This document shows, one piece after another, positions 25,177 through 32,892 of a DNA stretch of 64,000 nt. A program made the position numbers and the translations under genes. How positions within the stretch are numbered: the stretch's first letter is position 1; every line of letters begins with the position of its first letter. The notes below the pieces were generated by a model. That model saw only the letters and a list, made by a program, of their open reading frames with translations. It had not been told where the DNA came from and made no database searches. Origin of the DNA: Lichenicola sp964236105 (lineage in GTDB: Bacteria > Pseudomonadota > Alphaproteobacteria > Acetobacterales > Acetobacteraceae); contig CAXSBC010000002.1 of assembly GCA_964236105.1 (NCBI GenBank), positions 248,001-312,000 of the forward strand, given 5' to 3'.

Positions 25177-26052
25177 ATGCCGGCATCCGATCCATCACGC
25201 TCCCCCGTTCACGTCATCGGCGCCGGCGGCCGCTCCGGCCAGGCGCTGGTCCGCGCCCTGCTGGCGGCAGGCGTCGCGGTGGTGCCGGTGGTGCGCGACG
25301 CGGCCCGCTGGCAGGCGACCGGCATCGCGCTCCCGCCCCGGCTCGCCGACCTGCGCGACCGGCAGGCGCTGACGGCAGCACTCGGCGACGCGAGCCGGAT
25401 CGTCAACACCGCCCATGCCCGCCATGCCGGCGCGATCCTGGCCGCGGCGCCGGCGGCGGCGACCCACGTGTTCCTGGGCAGCACGCGCAAGTTCACCCGC
25501 TGGCCCGACGCGCATGGCGGCGGCGTGCTGGACGGCGAGCGGGCGTTCCTGGCCTCCGGCCGGCGCGGCGTCATGCTGCACCCGACCATGATCTACGGGG
25601 CGGAGGGCGAGGACAACGTGCAGCGCCTGGCCGCCCTGCTGAAGCGCCTGCCGGTCGTGCCCCTGCCGGGCGGCGGCCGCGCGCTGGTGCAGCCGATCCA
25701 CCAGTCCGACGTGACGCGGGCGATCCTGGCAGCCCTGGCGCGCGACTGGGACGGGCCGTGCGGGCTGGTGCTGGCGGGCCCCGAACCGATGGCCTATCGC
25801 GCCTTCGTGGCGGCGATCCTCCAGGCTGCCGGCCTGCGCCGCCGCCCGATCGTGCCGATCCCCGCCTGGCTGCTGATGGCGGGCGTCGTGCTGGCGCGAC
25901 CGGTCCCGCGCCTGCCCGCGATCGGCCCGACCGAGATCCGCCGCCTGCTGGAGGACAAGGCGTTCGACATCGCGCCGATGCGCGCCGAGCTGGGCCTGCA
26001 GCCGATGCCGCTGCAGGCGGGCCTCGCCCTGACCTTCCGCCAGCCGCGGTGA
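25177..26052 (+). CDS. NAD(P)-binding protein, atypical SDR (NDUFA9/epimerase-like)
   Basis: This 291-residue Rossmann-fold protein has the dinucleotide motif VHVIGAGGRSGQALVRALL and the later YGAEGEDNVQRLAALLKRLPVVPLPGGG...VQPIHQSDV. The last pattern is characteristic of the NDUFA9-like and complex-I-associated atypical SDRs that often lack the YxxxK pair; the usual Tyr-Lys is not evident. It may act as a redox sensor or a sugar-nucleotide-type oxidoreductase. A 16-bp palindrome lies upstream. Confidence 0.8.
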   Translation: MPASDPSRSPVHVIGAGGRSGQALVRALLAAGVAVVPVVRDAARWQATGIALPPRLADLRDRQALTAALGDASRIVNTAHARHAGAILAAAPAAATHVFLGSTRKFTRWPDAHGGGVLDGERAFLASGRRGVMLHPTMIYGAEGEDNVQRLAALLKRLPVVPLPGGGRALVQPIHQSDVTRAILAALARDWDGPCGLVLAGPEPMAYRAFVAAILQAAGLRRRPIVPIPAWLLMAGVVLARPVPRLPAIGPTEIRRLLEDKAFDIAPMRAELGLQPMPLQAGLALTFRQPR

Positions 26053-26123
26053 GATCCTAGCTTCCGGAACCGGTCCGCCCGCCCGGGCGGGCGTCGGCCG
26101 ATCGAACCGTCGAGGAGCTCTCC

Positions 26124-26990
26124 ATGGCCATCGTCAGGCAGGTGATCACCGCGCTGAACCGCGACGGCACCGACATGCTCGGCACCCGCAACGTGGCGAT
26201 CAAGATCGTCGACGAGAGCATCGTGTCGGGCTCGCTGCTGACGGTGGAGAGCAACCATTTCTGCATCCTGAAGTCGCGCGGCGCCGTGCTGCAGGTCTAC
26301 GAGACCGGGCAGTACACGCTGGTGACCCCGGACAAGCCGCTGGTCGGCTCGATCGTGCAGGGCTTCTTCGGCGGCGCCTCGCCCTGGGTCTACGAGGTGA
26401 TCTACGTCAACCGCGCCAAGCTGCTGATCCGCAGCAATGGCACGGCCACCAGCGCCGAGATGGCGGAGGTGTCCTACCAGGCGGACTACTACATCCATAT
26501 CGACAGCCGGGAGGCGGCGCTGGACCTGATCACCCACATGCCGTTCACCGGCCGGGTGATCGACACCCAGGAGATCAGCGACTATGCGGGGCCTGCGATC
26601 GAGCAGGCCATCAACCAGGTGATCCAGATCACCCGGCTCGAGCACATCAACGAGCGCATCCACGAGCTGCGCGAGAGCGTGAAGTCGCACCTGACCGAGT
26701 TCCTGAAGGTCTACGGCATCCTGCTGAACGACCTCAAGATACTCGTGCTGCCGCGCGACCAGCGCATGCGCGAGCTGATCGCGCTGCAGGCGATCGGCCT
26801 GAGCCCGATCGAGGCGGTGCGCTACTATCTGGCGCTGCAGATGGCCGAACGTGGCCTGGTCTCGGCGCCGAACGCGGCGATCGGCGCACCCTTCCAGGTC
26901 GGCGGCGCGCCGTATCGCGACCTGGCATCGCCCTGGACGGCACACCCGGCGCCGTGCGGCAGCGTCCCGGACGCGGCGGGACCCGGCTGA
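26124..26990 (+). CDS. SPFH (band 7) domain protein
   Basis: This 288-residue protein contains an SPFH domain, seen in RGAVLQVYETGQYTLVTPD, QADYYIHIDSREAALDLITH and the helical EQAINQVIQITRLEHINERIHELRESVKSHL. Members assemble into membrane-associated rings or scaffolds. There is no convincing N-terminal membrane anchor, unlike HflK/HflC or flotillins, so binding may be peripheral. A strong GAGGAG lies before ATG 26124. The next gene begins ten bases after its stop and is probably a functional partner. Confidence 0.85.
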   Translation: MAIVRQVITALNRDGTDMLGTRNVAIKIVDESIVSGSLLTVESNHFCILKSRGAVLQVYETGQYTLVTPDKPLVGSIVQGFFGGASPWVYEVIYVNRAKLLIRSNGTATSAEMAEVSYQADYYIHIDSREAALDLITHMPFTGRVIDTQEISDYAGPAIEQAINQVIQITRLEHINERIHELRESVKSHLTEFLKVYGILLNDLKILVLPRDQRMRELIALQAIGLSPIEAVRYYLALQMAERGLVSAPNAAIGAPFQVGGAPYRDLASPWTAHPAPCGSVPDAAGPG

Positions 26991-27000
26991 CGGCCTGCCG

Positions 27001-27417
27001 ATGACGCAGGCGCACCGCATCGCCGAGCTGGTGGGCACCCTGCGCGGTCTCGTCGGGCAGGCGGAGGCCGACTGGCGACGGCGTCACCTGCCGCCCTTGT
27101 CGCGCGACAGGCCGCGAGCCGATGCGGACGCGATCCACGGCGCGCGGACAATCGAGGCCGCCGGCCGCGAGCTGGACCTGATCGGCGGTCAGATCCGCTC
27201 GCTTCCCCGCGCCGATTCCGGGAGACTGGTCGCGCGCCTCGGCGCGGACGCGCCGGCCCGGCTTGCTGAGGCGGAGGAGGCGATCCTGGCGCACGGCGCG
27301 TTCCTGCTGGAGCTTCTCGTCCCAACAGCGCCGTCGAGGCTGGCACCGGACGAACTCTGTCAGGCGATCGACCACCTGCGCGAGCTCGCCCGGCGCCGGG
27401 CCGAACTGCTGGCATGA
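27001..27417 (+). CDS. Hypothetical helical protein downstream of SPFH gene
   Basis: This 138-residue protein, beginning MTQAHRIAELVGTLRGLVGQ, is predicted to be almost entirely alpha-helical, with Arg/Ala/Leu-rich amphipathic stretches and no signal or membrane segment. It starts ten bases after the SPFH stop, in frame with a longer non-coding extension, so ATG 27001 was chosen. No family is recognised. The context suggests a partner or regulator of the SPFH assembly. Confidence 0.7.
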   Translation: MTQAHRIAELVGTLRGLVGQAEADWRRRHLPPLSRDRPRADADAIHGARTIEAAGRELDLIGGQIRSLPRADSGRLVARLGADAPARLAEAEEAILAHGAFLLELLVPTAPSRLAPDELCQAIDHLRELARRRAELLA

Positions 27418-27426
27418 CGGCGACGG

Positions 27427-27680
27427 CTAGCAGTTGATGGGACTGCGGTTGAACGGCCGGTCGGAAACCGGCCGGGCCTTCACCCGCCTGGCGTGCAGGT
27501 CCACCGGCTTGGACAGCCAGCCTTCGTCGAACACCGAGCAGTGGCAGCCGCGGAAGCCGACCTCCCCGAGCGCCTGGCCGAAGCGGTCGGCGAGCGCTCC
27601 GGCGGCGGGCGGCGATGCCCGGTATGGCGGGCGTGGGCACGCACGTCGTCGGTGGTGACCTGTAGCGGCAGCTCCATCAT
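27427..27680 (-). pseudogene. Small gene after mobA, disrupted by a frameshift
   Basis: ATG 27680 overlaps the mobA stop (ATGA) and opens MMELPLQVTTDDVRAHARHTG with strongly GC3-biased codons. After about residue 21 the biased frame switches to another one encoding GALADRFGQALGEVGFRGC, then HCSVFDEGWLSKPVDL and ending NRSPINC at 27427. The total length of 254 bases is not a multiple of three. The switch, near 27610-27625 in a GC-rich run, equals a missing base or a -1 slip. Both halves look like real protein. It is a sequencing error, a recent mutation or, less likely, programmed slippage. I do not recognise the family. Confidence 0.6.
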
Positions 27681-28309
27681 CCCGTGGTCTCCCGCGGCTC
27701 GCGCCGCGCCCACCGCATGCCGGCCTCCGCCTGGTCGGCCGGCGTGTTGACGTTGAAGAACGGGTCCTCCGCCCCGCCCGCGAAGCCCACCTCGCGCATG
27801 CCGAGCCCGTCTGCGAAGGCCCGCACGCCATAGGCCCGGCGCGGAGCGTCCGGAGCCATGCCGGCGAGATGGACGGCAAGCGCGGACCGGCATTGCACGG
27901 GCCAGAGCGCCACCAGATGATGCCGCCTGTCCGACAGCGCGACCGACGGCGCCGGCGTCAGCGCCGGCAGCAGGTCGCGGGGAATGAAGGGGGTGTCGCC
28001 CGGCACCGTCAGCAGCGCCTGCGCGCCCTGCTCCGCCGCCCAGTCGAGCCCGCACAGCAGCCCGGCCAGCGGCCCGATGCCGGCCTGACCGTCGGTCAGC
28101 ACCGGCAGCCCAAAGGCGGCGAAGCGGGCCGGATCGCCGTTGGCGCTGAGCGCCACCAGCCGCACCTGCGCCCGCAGGCAGTCGAGGATGCGGGACAGGA
28201 TCGGGATGCCGCCGATCGGGATCAGCGTCTTGTCGACGCCGCCCAGCCGTCGCGCCTCGCCGCCCGCGAGGATCACGGCGACGGTGCCGCCCGCAGGCCG
28301 GCCGGTCAT
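27677..28309 (-). CDS. mobA: Molybdenum cofactor guanylyltransferase
   Basis: This 210-residue nucleotidyltransferase links GMP to molybdopterin, forming the guanine dinucleotide cofactor used by DMSO-reductase-family enzymes. The N-terminal GTP-binding motif VILAGGEARRLGGVDK, then TDGQAGIGPLAGLLCGLDWA and the metal-site VPGDTPFIPRDL, are characteristic. The C-terminal FFNVNTPADQ is also conserved. It lies just downstream of tRNA-His and is translationally coupled to the disrupted small gene that follows. Confidence 0.95.
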   Translation of the reverse strand: MTGRPAGGTVAVILAGGEARRLGGVDKTLIPIGGIPILSRILDCLRAQVRLVALSANGDPARFAAFGLPVLTDGQAGIGPLAGLLCGLDWAAEQGAQALLTVPGDTPFIPRDLLPALTPAPSVALSDRRHHLVALWPVQCRSALAVHLAGMAPDAPRRAYGVRAFADGLGMREVGFAGGAEDPFFNVNTPADQAEAGMRWARREPRETTG

Positions 28310-28322
28310 GCAAGGAAACCGC

Positions 28323-28399
28323 TGGGGCGAACGACGGGTCTCGAACCCGCGACATCCAAGACCACAACCTGGCGCTCTACCAACTGAGCTACGTCCGCC
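28323..28399 (-). tRNA. tRNA-His (anticodon GTG)
   Basis: The minus strand gives a full cloverleaf: acceptor GCGGACG with CGTTCGC, anticodon loop TTGTGGT between CCAGG and CTTGG, T-loop TTCGAGA, discriminator C73 and an encoded CCA. G-1 is encoded at 28399 and can pair with C73, the canonical histidine identity element; many alphaproteobacteria have instead lost it. Confidence 0.96.
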
Positions 28400-28411
28400 A
28401 CAGCGGCGCCG

Positions 28412-28440
28412 GGTTTAGAAGAGCCGCCGCCCGGCGTCAA
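28412..28440 (-). promoter_or_regulatory. Promoter of tRNA-His, overlapping the upstream stop codon
   Basis: On the minus strand TTGACG (28440-28435) and TAAACC (28417-28412) are 17 bases apart, placing the start close to the mature tRNA 5' end. The TGA inside the -35 element is the stop codon of the aminotransferase gene. Confidence 0.6.
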
Positions 28441-29624
28441 TCGCCAGCCTCTGCGAGCGGCCGTGCCGGCGCGAGGCGGCGCAGCCGCTGCACCGCCTCG
28501 CGCAGCACCGACTCGCGCTTGCAGAAGGCGAACCGGACATAATGGTCCGGCGCGTCTGGCCCGTCATAGAAGGCGGAGACCGGGATCGCCGCCACGCCGG
28601 CCGCCTCGGTGATGTGGCGGCAGAACGCCACGTCGTCGCCGGCAAAGCCCAGCGGCCGGATGTCGGCGGTCACGAAATAGGTGCCCCGGCTCGGCAGCAC
28701 CGCGAAGCCGATGTCGCCCAGGCCCTGCGACAGCAGGTCGCGCTTGGCCTGCAGCTCGCGGGCGAGCTCGGTGAAATAGTCCGCGTCCTTGTCCAGCCCG
28801 AGGGCGACCGCGCGCTGCAGGTTGGGCGGCGTGGTGAAGGTGAGGTTCTGGTGCGCCTTGGCCACCACGGCGGCGAGCGGGGCGGACGCGGTGGCGTAGC
28901 CGACCTTCCAGCCGGTGAGCGAGAAGCTCTTGCCGGCGCTGCCGATGCGGATGCAGCGCTCGCGCATGCCCGGCAGCGTCATCAGCGGCACGTGGCGCGC
29001 GCCGTCGAAGGTCAGGTGCTCGTACACCTCGTCGCAGATCGCGTAGGCGTCGTGGCGCTGCAGCAGCCCGGCCAGGAACCCCAGCTCCTCCGGCTCGAAC
29101 ACCTTGCCCGACGGGTTCATCGGGCTGTTGAGCAGCAGCGCCTTGGTTCTCGGCCCGAACGCCGCCTCCAGCGCGGCGCGCGGCAGCCGCCAGTCCGGCG
29201 GCGACAGCCGGACCAGCCGGGGGACGGCGCCGAGCAGACGCAGCATCGGCAGGTAGGTGTCGTAGAGCGGCTCGATCAGCACGATCTCGTCGCCCGGCTC
29301 GATCAAGGCCGCGAACGAGGCGGCGAGCGCCTCGGTGGCGCCCGACGTCACCACCACCTCGGTCGCCGGATCGATGTCGAGGCCGTGGAAGCGGGCGTTC
29401 GCACGCGCCACCGCCTCGCGCAGCTCCGGCACGCCGGTGAGCGGCGGATACTGGTTGCGCCCATCGAGCAGCGCGTCGGCGGCCGCCTGCACGATGTCGG
29501 CAGGTCCCTCGGTGTCGGGAAAGCCCTGGCCGAGATTGATCGCGCCGCAGCGCGTCGCCAGCGCGGACATGACGGTGAAGATGGTCGTGGGCGCGGAAGA
29601 CAGCAGCGGGTTGAGCGGCTTCAT
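28437..29624 (-). CDS. PLP-dependent aminotransferase (YbdL / kynurenine aminotransferase type)
   Basis: This 395-residue class I/II enzyme has GAINLGQGFPDTEGP at the start, SPMNPSGKVF, AICDEVYEHLTFDG, and the PLP lysine in GSAGKSFSLTGWKVGY (Lys232). The pattern fits the branch with YbdL (methionine aminotransferase) and kynurenine/glutamine transaminases. ATG 29624 has GAAGGGG upstream. It stands alone, with the tRNA-His promoter nested in its 3' end. The substrate is not resolved; methionine or aromatic amino acids are most likely. Confidence 0.92.
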   Translation of the reverse strand: MKPLNPLLSSAPTTIFTVMSALATRCGAINLGQGFPDTEGPADIVQAAADALLDGRNQYPPLTGVPELREAVARANARFHGLDIDPATEVVVTSGATEALAASFAALIEPGDEIVLIEPLYDTYLPMLRLLGAVPRLVRLSPPDWRLPRAALEAAFGPRTKALLLNSPMNPSGKVFEPEELGFLAGLLQRHDAYAICDEVYEHLTFDGARHVPLMTLPGMRERCIRIGSAGKSFSLTGWKVGYATASAPLAAVVAKAHQNLTFTTPPNLQRAVALGLDKDADYFTELARELQAKRDLLSQGLGDIGFAVLPSRGTYFVTADIRPLGFAGDDVAFCRHITEAAGVAAIPVSAFYDGPDAPDHYVRFAFCKRESVLREAVQRLRRLAPARPLAEAGD

Positions 29625-29827
29625 CTCTGGACCCCTTCGGCATCGGGCGGGCCTGCAGCCTGGCACCGCCGCCGACCGGCCGGCAGCCGGCCGCGATTGC
29701 CCGCATCCGCGCCGCGTGCGAACCTTGGCCCGGATCGGACCGATCGCGACCGCCCGCCGAGCCTGCCGCGACCGCCTGCCGTCGGCGTCCCGGAGCGGTC
29801 CCGCACGACGACAGAAGAGGTCCGGCG

Positions 29828-30166
29828 ATGAAGAAGATCGAGGCCATCATCAAGCCCTTCAAGCTCGACGAGGTGAAGGAGGCCCTGCACGAGATCGGGC
29901 TGCAGGGCATCACCGTCATCGAGGCGAAGGGGTTTGGCCGTCAGAAGGGGCATACCGAACTCTACCGGGGCGCCGAATACGTCGTCGACTTCCTGCCCAA
30001 GGTGAAGATCGAGGTGGTGTGCGACGACGCCGTTGTCGAGCGCGCGGTGGAGGCGATCATCGATGCCGCCCGCACCGGACGGATCGGCGACGGCAAGATC
30101 TTCGTCTCGAACCTGGAGGAGGTGGTCCGCATCCGCACCGGCGAGCGCGGCGAGGACGCGATCTGA
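29828..30166 (+). CDS. glnB: Nitrogen regulatory protein P-II
   Basis: This 112-residue trimeric signal protein senses 2-oxoglutarate, ATP/ADP and glutamine status and controls glutamine synthetase adenylylation and NtrB. MKKIEAIIKPFKLDEVKEAL and the T-loop GHTELYRGAEYVVDFLPK, with uridylylatable Tyr51, are intact, as is the C-loop DGKIFVSNLEEVVRIRTGE. A GAAGAGG precedes the start. It is followed by glnA after 214 bases, the classic glnBA order of alphaproteobacteria. Confidence 0.98.
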   Translation: MKKIEAIIKPFKLDEVKEALHEIGLQGITVIEAKGFGRQKGHTELYRGAEYVVDFLPKVKIEVVCDDAVVERAVEAIIDAARTGRIGDGKIFVSNLEEVVRIRTGERGEDAI

Positions 30167-30167
30167 G

Positions 30168-30189
30168 CCTCTGGCGGGTTCCGCCGAGG
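30168..30189 (+). terminator. Hairpin in the glnB-glnA intergenic region
   Basis: Immediately after glnB, 30168-30177 pairs with 30181-30189 (nine pairs with one bulged T, loop GTT). There is no T-run. It may attenuate transcription between glnB and glnA, letting glnA rely partly on its own promoter. Confidence 0.45.
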
Positions 30190-30380
30190 CGGCGCGGGCG
30201 AGGACGCCGGCGAGCCGACCGGAACGACGCATCCGGCGCACGTCCCAGGAATGGCGGTCGCGTCTCATGGCACGATCATCGCTCGCATTGCTCTCGGTGA
30301 CGCCGACGATCATAACTGATGAGCATCGAAGCACGGAGCCTGCCGCGCGGTGCGGCGGTCCCAACAGCAGGTAGTCCCGG

Positions 30381-31847
30381 ATGGCCAAGAAAGTGTCAGC
30401 TCCCGCCCCAGCAGCCGAGCCTGTCCCGCAGCCCGTCTCGGGCAACGTGGCCAAGGTGATGGAGCTGCTGCAGGAGCACTCGGTCGATTATGTCGACCTT
30501 CGCTTCACCGATCCCCGGGGCAAGTGGCATCACACCACGCAGCACGTCTCGACCATCGACGAGGACGTGTTCCGCGACGGCATCATGTTCGACGGCTCCT
30601 CGATCGCCGGCTGGAAGGCGATCAACGAGAGCGACATGATCCTGATGCCCGATCCAGACAGCGCGGTGATGGACCCGTTCTCGGCCAAGCCGCAGATGAT
30701 CCTGTTCTGCGACATCGTCGAGCCGTCCACCGGCCAGCTCTACAACCGCGACCCGCGCGGCACCGCCAAGCTGGCCGAGGCGTACCTGAAGTCGACCGGC
30801 ATCGGCGACACCGCGTTCTTCGGCCCCGAGGCCGAGTTCTTCGTGTTCGACAGCGTCAAGTTCGGCACCGGCCCGAACTTCTCGACCGTGCAGCTCGACA
30901 GCATCGAGGGCCCCGGCGCGTCGCTGAAGGATTATCCGGAAGGCAACATGGGCCACCGCCCGGTGGTGAAGGGCGGCTACTTTCCGGTCGCCCCCGTCGA
31001 CAGCGAAGCCGACCTGCGCGCCGAGATGCTGTCGACGATGGGCGAGATGGGCCTGCCGATCGAGAAGCACCATCACGAGGTGGCGCAGTCGCAGCACGAG
31101 CTCGGCACCAAGTTCACCACGCTGGTGAAGGCTGCCGACTTCATGCAGATCTACAAGTACTGCGTGCACAACGTGGCGCACTCCTACGGCAAGACCGCGA
31201 CCTTCATGCCCAAGCCCGTCTATGGCGACAACGGCTCGGGCATGCACGTGCACCAGTCGATCTGGAAGGACGGCAAGCCCACCATGGCCGGCAACGGCTA
31301 TGCCGACCTGTCGGACGTGGCGCTGTATTACATCGGCGGCATCATCAAGCACGCCAAGGCGCTGAACGCCTTCACCAACCCGTCCACCAACAGCTACAAG
31401 CGCCTGGTGCCGGGCTTCGAGGCGCCCGTGCTGCTCGCCTATTCCGCGCGCAACCGCTCGGCCTCGTGTCGCATCCCCTATGCGACCAGCCCGAAGGCCA
31501 AGCGCATCGAGGTGCGCTTCCCCGATCCCACCGCCAATCCGTATCTCGCCTTCGCGGCGATGCTGATGGCCGGCCTCGACGGCATCCGCAACAAGATCCA
31601 TCCGGGCGAGGCCATGGACAAGGACCTGTACGACCTGCCGCCGGACGAGCTGAAGGAGATCCCGACGGTGTGCGGCTCGCTGCGCGAGGCGCTGCTGGCC
31701 ATCGAGGCCGACCACGAGTTCCTGCTCGCCGGCAACGTGTTCAGCCGCGACCAGATCGAGAGCTACTGCGAGATCAAGTGGCAGGAGGTCTACCGCTTCG
31801 AGCAGACGCCGCATCCGGTCGAGTTCGAGATGTACTACTCGGTCTGA
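30381..31847 (+). CDS. glnA: Glutamine synthetase type I
   Basis: This 488-residue enzyme makes glutamine from glutamate and ammonia. It shows MFDGSSIAGWKAINESDM, FFGPEAEFFVFD, the ATP region KPVYGDNGSGMHVHQSIWKDGKP, and the adenylylation site DLYDLPPDE with Tyr417, so it should be regulated by GlnE and PII. The first 18 or so residues (MAKKVSAPAPAAEPVPQP) exceed most homologues; a later start near the VMELLQEH segment cannot be excluded. Only a weak AGCAGG lies upstream of ATG 30381. Confidence 0.98.
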   Translation: MAKKVSAPAPAAEPVPQPVSGNVAKVMELLQEHSVDYVDLRFTDPRGKWHHTTQHVSTIDEDVFRDGIMFDGSSIAGWKAINESDMILMPDPDSAVMDPFSAKPQMILFCDIVEPSTGQLYNRDPRGTAKLAEAYLKSTGIGDTAFFGPEAEFFVFDSVKFGTGPNFSTVQLDSIEGPGASLKDYPEGNMGHRPVVKGGYFPVAPVDSEADLRAEMLSTMGEMGLPIEKHHHEVAQSQHELGTKFTTLVKAADFMQIYKYCVHNVAHSYGKTATFMPKPVYGDNGSGMHVHQSIWKDGKPTMAGNGYADLSDVALYYIGGIIKHAKALNAFTNPSTNSYKRLVPGFEAPVLLAYSARNRSASCRIPYATSPKAKRIEVRFPDPTANPYLAFAAMLMAGLDGIRNKIHPGEAMDKDLYDLPPDELKEIPTVCGSLREALLAIEADHEFLLAGNVFSRDQIESYCEIKWQEVYRFEQTPHPVEFEMYYSV

Positions 31848-31968
31848 TTGGGGTCCGCCGGGCCGGGGCCTCGCCGCCGGCACGACGCTCCACCCCCCGG
31901 CCGGAGGTCGGCGTTCCGACGCCGCCGGTCGGGGGCGGAGCGGCGCCTGCCTCCCAGGTCCCGCCCGC

Positions 31969-32541
31969 ATGATCCCCGACCGGACGCCGCGTCTGCGCAC
32001 CGCACGGCTGACGCTGGAGCCGCTCTGCGTAGGCCACGCGGGCGCGATGCTGGAGGGCCTGTCGGATCCCGCCCTCTACCGCTACCTGCCCGACCGGCCG
32101 CCGGCCGGCGTGGACGAGATCGCGCAGCGCCACGGACGCATGATCGCCGGCCCGGCCGGTCCGGACCGGTGGTGCACCTGGATCGTCCGTCGCGACGCCG
32201 ACAGGCGCTGCCTCGGCACGGTGCAGCTGACGATCGCCGGGGCCGGGGATCATGCCGGGCGCGGGCTCGTCGGCATCATGATCTTCCCGGCCTTCTGGCG
32301 GCAGGGGGTCGGCCGCGAGGCGCTTGCCGCCATGCTCGACTGCCTGTTCGACGACTATGGCTGCCACGCCGCGGACGCGCTGGTCGACACGCGCAACGCC
32401 GCGTCGCTCGCGCTGTTCTGCGGGCTCGGCTTCCGGGTCGCCGGACGCCTCGATGATGCCGACTTCTTCGACGGCCACACCAGCCACGAGTACGAGCTGA
32501 TCCTCGATCGGGCGGACTGGCGGTCGCGGCGGCCGGGATGA
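31969..32541 (+). CDS. GNAT family N-acetyltransferase (RimJ/RimL type)
   Basis: This 190-residue protein begins with the typical LRTARLTLEPL strand and has LYRYLPDRPP, the acetyl-CoA loop FWRQGVGREALAAMLDCLF, and LVDTRNAASLALFCGLGFRVAGRL. This pattern is that of the ribosomal-protein or small-molecule acetyltransferases of the GNAT_3 group. The substrate is unknown. Its stop overlaps the DUF3147 start in an ATGA arrangement. Confidence 0.9.
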   Translation: MIPDRTPRLRTARLTLEPLCVGHAGAMLEGLSDPALYRYLPDRPPAGVDEIAQRHGRMIAGPAGPDRWCTWIVRRDADRRCLGTVQLTIAGAGDHAGRGLVGIMIFPAFWRQGVGREALAAMLDCLFDDYGCHAADALVDTRNAASLALFCGLGFRVAGRLDDADFFDGHTSHEYELILDRADWRSRRPG

Positions 32542-32888
32542 TGTATTTCATCCTCAAGGCCGTTCTGTCCGGCCTGCTGATCGCCGCGGTGTCGACGATC
32601 GCCCGGCGCAGCCCTGCCGCCGGCGCGGTGGTGGCGTCGCTGCCGCTGATCTCGGTGCTCGGCATGATCTGGCTCTGGCACGACACCCACGACCGCGCGC
32701 GGATGCAGGCGCATGTCGGCGCCACCTTCTGGTACGTGCTGCCGTCGCTGCCGATGTTCCTGCTGATCCCGGCACTGCTGCGCGCGGGCCTGGGGTTCTA
32801 TCTCTCGCTTCTGGCCGGCTGCACGCTGACGGTGCTGCTGTATCTGGCGATCGGCTGGATGGCGCCCAGGCTTGGCATCCGGCTCTAG
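32538..32888 (+). CDS. DUF3147 family small membrane protein
   Basis: This 116-residue protein has four hydrophobic segments, beginning MMYFILKAVLSGLLIAAVS. The segment ASLPLISVLGMIWLWHDT is shared with DUF3147 proteins. Function is unknown. It is translationally coupled to the GNAT gene upstream and convergent, four bases apart, with the chloride-channel gene. Confidence 0.83.
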   Translation: MMYFILKAVLSGLLIAAVSTIARRSPAAGAVVASLPLISVLGMIWLWHDTHDRARMQAHVGATFWYVLPSLPMFLLIPALLRAGLGFYLSLLAGCTLTVLLYLAIGWMAPRLGIRL

Positions 32889-32892
32889 CGGC

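Noticed and set aside
29677..29693. Hairpin CGGCCGG-CAG-CCGGCCG upstream of glnB
   Set aside because: The symmetry is perfect but short and GC-only, expected by chance in such DNA; it does not match a sigma-54 or NtrC site, and its position suits no terminator.
29625..29827. Sigma-54 promoter before glnB
   Set aside because: TGGCAC occurs near 29661, but the second element (TTGC at correct spacing) is missing.
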